Part shown: piece by piece, positions 56,750 through 64,000 of the stretch
Layout: each line of letters opens with the position of its first letter
Position numbering within the stretch: the stretch's first letter is position 1
Origin: Podospora comata
Taxonomy: Eukaryota > Ascomycota > Sordariomycetes > Sordariales > Podosporaceae
Assembly: GCA_017354895.1 (NCBI GenBank)
Contig: CP071498.1
Coordinates: 3,348,001-3,412,000 of the forward strand
Length of the DNA: 64,000 nt
Reading direction: 5' to 3'
Notes under the pieces: generated by a model
What the model was told of the DNA's origin: nothing
Database searches by the model: none
The model's input: only the letters and a program-made list of their open reading frames with translations
Made by a program: the position numbers and the translations under genes

Positions 56750-57553
56750 ATGGATCCCCTCTTTCTGTCCCCCGCCCTGCCATCAACCTTGATCCACTAC
56801 ATAATCCACCACTGCACCTACCCAACAACCCTCCTCATCTGCAGCGATCGTGCCGAGTTCCTTTCCACTCTCACACAGGAGTTACAAACCCAACAACACC
56901 ACCAGCGGCAGTCGGAAGCCACAGTAGATCCTGACACAGACGCCGGCCTAGACCATCTCGGTCAAGCTCCCCACCAACCATCATCCCCCCCAAACCACAC
57001 AGCATCAGCGCCTAGTCTCTTAACTCCGCCCCCGTTGTACGAGCTGGCAGTCACACGGCACATACGGACAGTATTCATACCAACCGTGTCACACCTCCGC
57101 GCTTTTCTCTCCGTTTTCACCCTTCAGGACACGACAGCTGTTTCGGCACCTCCCACAAGCACGGCCGCGCCTAGGTCGTCGTCATCCGGAGCAAACCACA
57201 CAACTCCTTTGCTCCTGGTGTACGGATTCCTGGGGTCACATCGGCATACGAGCGAGTGGAGTGTTCAGGGCGTCAATGGTACGGCCGCTGTGCTGGTCGA
57301 AGCTGCGAAGCAGGCGGGGTTAAAGGCCGTGATCGTGGAGGCTCCTCCTCTCTCTACTTCCTCTCCTGACGAGGCTGGTGGGGATACTCAACACGCAGAG
57401 GATATTCTGTCAGAGAAGATGCCCGTGTTGAGCGGCAGCTCAAAAAGAACAGGACTCAATCTCGAAGGAACCAGCTGGACAGGCAAAACCATTGAAGTCA
57501 GCAAGGTTCTCGGAAGATGGTTCCGCTTTCAAGAGGGAAACTGGGAGGCCTGA
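56750..57553 (+). CDS. Unknown fungal protein, possible RecA-like fold
   Basis: This single exon encodes 267 residues. It begins with a hydrophobic/alternating segment (LIHYIIHHCTYPTTLLICSDRAEFL) that looks like the first strands of a nucleotide-binding-type fold but lacks a Walker A loop. A low-complexity insertion follows, then LYELAVTRHIRTVFIPTVSHLRAFLSVF. Next comes a strand-like PLLLVYGFLGSHRHTSEWS, and the C-terminus is TIEVSKVLGRWFRF. The order is reminiscent of degenerate Rad51-paralogue or Shu-complex proteins, but this is a weak impression. Function is unassigned. Its start lies 388 bases from the divergent AP-3 beta gene. Confidence 0.65.
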   Translation: MDPLFLSPALPSTLIHYIIHHCTYPTTLLICSDRAEFLSTLTQELQTQQHHQRQSEATVDPDTDAGLDHLGQAPHQPSSPPNHTASAPSLLTPPPLYELAVTRHIRTVFIPTVSHLRAFLSVFTLQDTTAVSAPPTSTAAPRSSSSGANHTTPLLLVYGFLGSHRHTSEWSVQGVNGTAAVLVEAAKQAGLKAVIVEAPPLSTSSPDEAGGDTQHAEDILSEKMPVLSGSSKRTGLNLEGTSWTGKTIEVSKVLGRWFRFQEGNWEA

Positions 57554-57865
57554 CAGCAGTAGGTGTCGCCACGTAGGTTACATTTCTATTTGTATTGCTG
57601 TGTTCCTGGAACAGCAACGAAAAACGTGTTCCCCTCTGCCGTGCATAGTTGAGCAAACAGCCAGCCATCTTTTCCGATGTAAGACATGACATGGTGCCGC
57701 TATGGGCCTTCATGAAGAACAACATAAGTATTGATACCCAATTTCTCTAGCAAAAAAAGTCCAATGCTAGCGCCGACGCCGTCCCGTGGTATCTCTGCAT
57801 CCTGATAATCCTGACAAACCAAATAGAAAACAGCCGTGCCATGCTAAAGCCCTCCGAAAGCTTTT

Positions 57866-57920
<55 letters not shown>

Positions 57921-57958
57921 AAACAAACAAGATGTCACGTGAAATCAGCAAGGGCTCC
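57554..57958. other. Convergent intergenic spacer with microsatellite
   Basis: This spacer lies between two converging 3' ends. It contains the AT/GT microsatellite listed separately. No gene was seen. Confidence 0.5.
57869..57920. repeat. Compound (AT)14(GT)12 microsatellite
   Basis: About 14 AT units run directly into 12 GT units. It lies about 40 bases downstream of the NUF2 stop, probably inside its 3' untranslated region. Confidence 0.95.
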
Positions 57959-59436
57959 TTAGAGGGCTTGCTCCATCTCGGTGATGTACAGCTTGATATG
58001 AGACTCCATCTTGAGGTACTCGTCATACGCAGCCCGCACTTCGTTTTCGATATTCTCTTTGAGGTCGAGCATCTGTGAACAGTTAGCATTAGCCTGATGA
58101 CCATGTAAGAGTGCAATCTGGAACATACCTTTTTCTCAATCTGTTCGATCCTGACTCTCCTCCTCTCAATATCCTTGCCCTTCTCTGACCTCTCCTCTGT
58201 GAGCTTCTTGTGTACTGCCCTCAGCTCCTCCATGGACTCCTTCGCCCGCTGAGCCTTTTCTTGGCTGTGCGCTCTCAACGTCTCAGTCCTTTCCACCCAC
58301 TTGGCCAGTTGCCTCTGGAGAAGGGCTTCCGTCCGCTCAACCTCGCGGACGCTAGCTCCACGCTCAGTAAGCGCGTCTCTCTGCTTCGCGTTCTTGGCGT
58401 TCTCCTCCTCCTCCTTTGCCAGCTCCACCCCAATCTCCTCCAGCAGCTTGATACAACTTGCCACATCCCCCGTCACGACCGCAAACGAGTCCGTCGACGT
58501 CTGCAGCGCCCTCGCCCTTCTGTCAAGGCTATCAATATGAGCCTTGTCCCCATTGAGCGTATTGCTCAACTCCGTCAAAGAGCTCTGCAGCGCCGACGGA
58601 CTTTGCAGCGTATACGGCTTCAGCTTCGCGCTCTCCTGCTTCAGCATCACCTTTGTCGTAGTTTTATCCTCCAGCTCCTTTGTCATCTCCGCCTTTTTGA
58701 TCTTTGCCTCCTCCCACCTCGCGGCGACCTTCTCCTGCGTCTTCCTCAGCTCAAGCAACTTGTGCTTCAGCTCCTCGTTCCGTTTCGTCTTCTCCGCCAC
58801 CTGCACCTCCATCTGTGTTCTCGTGAACTTCATGTCCTCCAGCTGCCCCTCCATGTTCTGATTCTCTTGGTACAGCTGCTCAATCCGCGCCTTTGTCTGC
58901 TCCGCGCGATTGCAATGCTCATCAATCACATTCGTCTGCGACTCTCTAAACCTCACAAAATTAATCACATAACTCAACAACTTGACCAACCGATCATGCG
59001 TCGGCTTGTACAGATCCCCAAAATTGAAATCATGCACCCCGCACTGCTCCATCAGTATCCTCAAGTTCCTGAAAAAACCCAACAGGTTCCTCGTATCGGC
59101 CGGCATGAGCGCATCGCAGAGGTCTTCCCCGACGATGTCCTGGGCGGCAGCGCGCATGGCAGGGTCGACGGTGGCGCGGGTCTTGTTCATGAGGAGCTCG
59201 CCGAACCACTCAAAGATCATCTGGACTTGAATCGGGTTTGGCTTTTGGAGGTCTTGAACCGTGAAAGAGATGCCGAGCTCGTTGATGCAGCCGACGATCT
59301 CGCGGTCGGGGAGGCGCATGTTGGCGTAGGCGGCTTCTTCTTCTTTTTTGGCGGCGCGGGATTTGGAGGAGGCGCCGGCGCCGGAGCCGGGGGGGAGGCT
59401 GCCGGGCATGATGGACATGCGGGGGTTGTAGGACAT
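57959..59436 (-). CDS. NUF2: Kinetochore protein NUF2
   Basis: Two exons (59436-58129 and 58072-57959) give 473 residues, close to the usual 450-460. After a short disordered start the calponin-homology domain spans residues about 35-160 ([64 protein letters not shown]). The rest is a long coiled coil ending [11 protein letters not shown]2 pairs with NDC80 and together with SPC24/SPC25 forms the microtubule-binding NDC80 complex at the outer kinetochore. The start at 59436 lies in the strong context GCCATCATG and is preferred to in-frame sites further upstream. The last exon adds 38 residues of coiled coil. Confidence 0.93.
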
Positions 59437-59817
59437 GATGGCGGTCCGGATAAGGGGGGAGCGCGAGGTGCGCCGGACCTCAAGGTGGTTTTCGAGGGGA
59501 AATTGGCGGCTTTCGGGGTAGATGGGAAGATCGGGGAGGGAGTTGTAGTGCGGGAGCACCAGCAGGTTGAGTCTGGCTTCGGTGCCGAGTGCCGGGTGGT
59601 GAATTGACTTCTGGTCGCGGTGTTGAAGATGCGCCACGTGTGGTGGTGAACCGTTGATAATTTGGGTGGGCCGTGTTGACGAAATTTGGTGGGGTGTTGC
59701 TCGGGAAACTGAATCCCTGCAGGCTGAATATCCACATTGACTTCAGCCCCGGTACATGCAAATTGCTCGGTTTACTCAATATCAAATTGGTACTCTTGAT
59801 TTCTGAAACATCTAAAG

Positions 59818-60169
59818 ATGGCAAGCCAAGCATATAAATATAATGCTGAGTCCATCCTCTTTTTCGGAACTCCTTGCGGACGATACCTCGTCTATTAGGT
59901 GCCAATTAATCCACTTCTGCCAGAGCTCCTGCGCCTTTTGGGTGGACAGTCCGACCGATATCAGAGTCTCCAGTGAAATGAGGGCATCGGGGATGGTGAA
60001 AAATGCTTCTGAAGATTCTGGCGAGTTGGGTGGAGTGAGAGGGAGATGCCGGTATTCTTTGTCGCCGAAAAGTTTCAACGGCGCATGTGAAGCCGCTGAG
60101 ACCTCCCAGGGCCTGGAGATTCTCAGCGTCCAGAGGTGATAGCATTTTGGTGCTAGTCGACTCAGCCAA
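59818..60169 (-). pseudogene. Small unknown gene, probably frameshifted
   Basis: Two overlapping minus-strand frames look like halves of one small protein. One is MAESTSTKMLSPLDAENLQAL from 60169. The other, KLFGDKEYRHLPLTPPNSPES, continues to about 59815 with SVGLSTQKAQELWQKWINW. The frames change near 60.08 kb without an obvious intron, so a one- or two-base shift is likely. I do not recognise the family. It might be a lineage-specific small protein. Confidence 0.35.
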
Positions 60170-60173
60170 GGTG

Positions 60174-60224
60174 AAGGTGATGAAAGGTGCGAAGTGATGA
60201 AAGGTGCGAAGTGATGAAAGGTGG
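60174..60224. repeat. Tandem repeat, about three copies of a 17-bp unit
   Basis: The unit is close to GTGATGAAAGGTGCGAA and is repeated about three times head to tail just upstream of the small frameshifted gene. Confidence 0.8.
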
Positions 60225-63200
60225 AAGTTGAGAATCGAAGAAGAATTACCAGCTACGCTTTTTATATCTGTGGAAAGGAAATAAGAATACCCAAATCAAA
60301 TCTGAAAAGCTACACTCAATAAGACCAGAAACTTTACCAGCGCGCACATTCTGACCAGAGACTTTAGATACTTATAGCTTTTGCCTTATAATGTATAGCT
60401 ATGACGAAACGGAAAAATAAATGAAATAAATGAATTAAGGCTCTCGAGTCTAGCAATGCCCTTTTTCCGCGCTGAGGTTGGTAATTGTAGAGGGAAGTTG
60501 TGAAGTTATTGGAAGATTTCCCACTTTCACAAAACTCGAAGGATCAGAGTTCAAAGGAACAGGTTGAATTAGGTTGAATCAAATCAACTCAGCAAAGATA
60601 AATTAATGCAGCAAATGAAACCATTACATTAAACTATGCCATTAAACATGAGAAGGCTGAACAATAACATTGAAGAGGGCTTGTTTCTCTCTTAGAATTG
60701 ATTTGCATGTTGTGGTTATATTCAACGCATGGCGATTTGAGCTGGACTACGGCGATATGAGCCAAAGTTGAGCAGGGCAGCGCCAAGTTCGCTGGGACTC
60801 AAAATCGTTCAACCACACAATGGTTGGTAGAAACGTCACAAACATATCACCACTTATGGCGACAAAAAGCCTGAGGCCAGATAAGTGCCAAACGATGGCG
60901 AGCAAGTTGTGGGCTTTCTTCACATGGCGAACTGTACACAGATCTATGGTTTTGGCAACCAGTATCATGCATCCACAGACCCCGGGCCATCGACTTCATC
61001 CTGGTGGCACATCATCAATGCCGAGCCAGGCCCAGGACTGTGGTCAACCCTTGTCGAACCGTCAGAGAATCTACCCTTTGCATGTTACTAGACGTCGCAC
61101 ATGTCCTGACACAGCATATCGATAGATTGCCATAGTGTGATCGCAGCCAGACCATCAACGCACCGCATAAGGCCGCAATCCTAGCCACATGGCAATGCCT
61201 TGGAAGCCCATCTTGAGATGAAAAGCCGCAGGCATCCGCTCTGTGGAGGCTGACATCATTCTATACGACGGGCGCGCGCCTGTTTTCATGCTGGCATTGC
61301 AGAATCAGAAATTAATCATGGCCAGGCGGCCCTCCGCTGAGAGATTCTTCTCCGGGCCTTCCATGCACAGCCGTTATCCGAATGTAATTACTCGCTGTGC
61401 CACATTGCCCTATGGCTGAGGTTAGACTGCTGAGATTAAACCCTTCGTATGGCTGGAATAATGACCATGCTAAGATCTCGTCCGCGTCAGGTCCGGATCT
61501 GCGGACCAGTCTATCGAACCTGGGATATAATGGAAACAAAACGGAGCGGCAGTGTCTCTTGATTTGTTGTGTGGGTGTGGGAGGGCTGGATGGTGAAACG
61601 TGATGGCGTTGGCTTGCAGCCACTCCTGTTGTCTGTCGGGTCATCCTTTCGCAGTACTCATCTGCCAGGTGTGATGGGGAGGGATTCCGGAGACTGCCCT
61701 ATCTCAGAAGTTTGATCAGTTTGAAGAGTTGTCAGATCGAACTCGCCCATGCAACTGAATCTATTGAAACTACAGAGACGGTTTCTCCATCTCATCCCGC
61801 ACGTGAACCAATCCAGAAAGCCTGGTGCATGTTGCATCACTTATCAGAATTGCCTAGCGTGGGCGGATAGTGCCGAAAGCTGGCAGGCGAGATGGTCGAG
61901 GTTCGACACTGCATGATGAGTTTGGAGACTCACTCAAGCTTGATTCCAACTCTGGTTGGTGTTAATAGAATCATGTCTTGCTCCCCCCCCACGCAACAAG
62001 AGCCTGGGCCCTGCAGCATCTGTGTCCATCTCGCGATAGTGCTCAGGGTAGCCGTCAAACTGTGTGAGAGCAAAACACGTGTCAGGCTGGCAAAGCTCCC
62101 GGAAGTCCCGCTGGAACGTCCCTTTGCTCTGCGGACTTCGGGGCCTGCGGGTTGACGGTAGTGCATGCAGGTGCTTGCGGAGAACGGAGAGCGGAGAGCG
62201 GCTTTGGCAAACGCGCAAAGACCCATGATGGCACATGGCGAGACGATTGCAACCCCCATCCGGTTTTTTGTGAGCAACGCTGCCCAGGTGTGTCCTCGGC
62301 AGGGGGATCAGCACACAGTCGCCGTCACCATCCACGCAGCTCGCTGGTGTTCAAGGGAGCAGATGACGCCAAAACGTCCATTGGAGGGTGACATTGGGGA
62401 AGCCTTCCTGTGGCGACTGCCCTATCGGCTCTCCATGACATAATTGGCCGGGGTAATGTGACAGGGGGGAAATGCATACCTATCGACAATGTCGCTGAAC
62501 GAGCCTTTCCGTTTTGTGACGACGCACATGGCAAACGAGAACTAGACCTCACACCTCGTGAGAGAACCGAGCTGCGTGCGTACCTATCGTGCTCGGGCCA
62601 GACGGATACGAGCATCTATTTCTCTTCCATAATCTTCATGACCAGTGCAATGCGCTAGGTGCCGTGTACATTAGTCTCCTGGGCCTATTTTAGAGGCCCA
62701 AAAATACATACCACCGGCAAAATCACTCAAGAGAGAGATACACGGCAGCTTTGAGCGATCGCGCGATCTTCTGATTGAGAAGCTCGAGAAGAAGCCAGTG
62801 TTGGGGTTGGCCTGGTGGAGCGACCAGTGGAGCCAACTGAAGGCTGAAAAGACCCCTGGCACTCACAAGCCCACAAAACCGTTGCAGTGGGGCAGTGCCA
62901 AGCCGAACCAAACCTCTCCAGGGTTCAGATGACGAGAAACGGCGGGGTCCAGGGAAAACGGAGGGGAAAGATGTCGCCGCCCTTCATGAATGCCATCATC
63001 CCATCCAACATGAGCGGAGATAGTCCGACTTCGGGGTCTAAGGTGCTGAGGTGCTGGTGCAGAATTCCGCCAGTCTGGCCGGCTAAAGGTCCGTCGCCGC
63101 GGTTTGGAAGTGTCTCCAGGGCGTTTTGGATCGGAGGTTTGGAGGTCGATGGCTCATGGACTGGCCTGAGAATGTGATTGGGTCAACCAAGAAAGTGGTT

Positions 63201-63920
63201 GGGGCAAACGGAGGGGAGTTAGCAGAACCCAATTCCTCAGTGAACGAATCAGTCTTCTGGAGAGAAGACAATAAGTGACATGATTTCATAACGGGGGGAG
63301 CATTCATTCAAACCCTCCGTTTCTCACAGAAGGGACTGTCAGGCAGTCTGCAGTCGACCAACAAGAATTTGGCAGGGGGGCAACAAGCACGTCGCAAGCA
63401 AGGTACCCGGAACCCTCCCTTGTCACTTTAATTCTTATTTTTTCCTTGGGCCCTGCCAGCAGCTGCAACGCCCTGTGTCAAATACGTGGGCCCTCCCGAG
63501 CAACCTTTTCTCAGACACTTCTTCCCGCCCTGAAGGCACAGCATAGGAATATCGCCTGGCGATCCATTTTTTCACCTCTGCCCTCGCGTTCGACGAGCTC
63601 CCTCGAGTAGTCGGAGCACACCTCCATTCCAAGCAACACGACCACAGCCATCAACAATCTACATCGCCTGCTACCCACCGTCGATTTACTCCACTGCCAC
63701 GCAGCTGTGGATAAGAACCCCGTGCTATCGAAGGTCCCGGTAGCTCAGCCTCTCACCACTGGACCTCCGTTCCGTCATTCTCACAGCTCAGTAATTAACA
63801 CCTGGACACGCCCACTTTGTCTCGCCGCTGAAGCATGCTTTAGAGACAATCCGACCGTCTGACGAATTTGCCAGTCGCGCTCCCATTCCACCCACGCGTC
63901 ACCTTCAGATATTCTTCAGG
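60225..63920. other. Long region without a convincing gene
   Basis: About 3.7 kb contains many short frames on both strands, none with a recognisable motif or start context. The part 60.3-60.75 kb is AT-rich. From about 63.4 kb onward the sequence becomes pyrimidine-rich and leader-like (runs of CACC, TCTC). A long upstream region of this kind often precedes a regulator gene, which would start beyond the window. Confidence 0.4.
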
Positions 63921-63998
63921 ATGAATCTTCCCCGCCTGTCACCGTCTATAGAGTTCACCAGTCGCCAGTCTCACAGCCCACGCCAGTCTTCATCTTAA
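63921..63998 (+). other. Possible upstream ORF in the leader of a gene beyond the window
   Basis: A 25-codon frame (MNLPRLSPSIEF...) opens after a pyrimidine-rich leader-like stretch and closes with TAA two bases before the window ends. It could be an upstream ORF, or simply chance. Confidence 0.25.
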
Positions 63999-64000
63999 TT

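Noticed and set aside
58210-59607. 465-codon open frame on the plus strand
   Set aside because: It is antisense to NUF2. The Leu/Arg-rich product is a mirror of the coiled coil, not a protein family.
63733-63780. tRNA-like string GGTAGCTCAGCCTC
   Set aside because: No cloverleaf can be drawn: the anticodon arm and T-arm consensus GGTTCGAATC are missing at the right distances.

Overview
The window is a 64 kb piece of a filamentous ascomycete nuclear genome, most likely a Sordariomycete of the Sordariales type (Chaetomium/Podospora-like). The grounds are short GT-AG introns with TACTAAC or CTGAC branch sites, HET-domain and RTA1 families, a LaeA-like methyltransferase, CT-rich leaders, palindromic GGTACCTACC motifs between genes, and a transposon interior stripped of CpA/TpG in the way RIP does. 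No tRNA, rRNA or CRISPR array was recognised. Exon models were built by eye from splice sites and reading phase, and none has been checked against transcripts.

Accessory half (about 0-34 kb). A coiled-coil gene fragment is followed by the most striking gene. A chain of eight exons in consistent phase (7705 down to 859) appears to encode one protein of about 2,120 residues. It joins a sacsin/NO VEIN-type Hsp90-like ATPase, a DUF3883-like region and a C-terminal HET cell-death domain. Next come a viroplasmin-domain gene and a small transposon island: a RIP-degraded pogo/Fot1 element (10406-12267) and a 5'-truncated Helitron with an open helicase frame (12605-14970). Then come a P450 and a LaeA-like methyltransferase that share one upstream region, a bacterial-type LpxA-like acyltransferase, a conserved unknown, a membrane protein and an MFS exporter. 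This group could be a small metabolic cluster. After it lie a broken insecticidal-toxin-like gene with a jacalin-type lectin domain, a decayed phosphotransferase gene, a GPI-anchored secreted protein and an RTA1 exporter.

Core half (about 34-64 kb). This part holds conserved housekeeping genes: 3-hydroxyisobutyrate dehydrogenase (valine breakdown), a Bqt4-like inner nuclear membrane protein, RhoGDI (with a possible second promoter and longer isoform inside its first intron), the PP2A-like phosphatase PPG1, a zinc-knuckle/proline-rich/RS protein, the AP-3 beta subunit, a conserved unknown and the kinetochore protein NUF2. Between them lies a helical protein with a C-terminal pseudokinase, resembling fungal HeLo-type cell-death proteins. 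The last 3.8 kb has no convincing gene and ends in what looks like the leader of a gene beyond the window.

The window therefore carries two candidate self-recognition/cell-death proteins (the ATPase-HET fusion and the helical pseudokinase protein), one toxin fossil and a bacterial-like acyltransferase among ordinary housekeeping genes.
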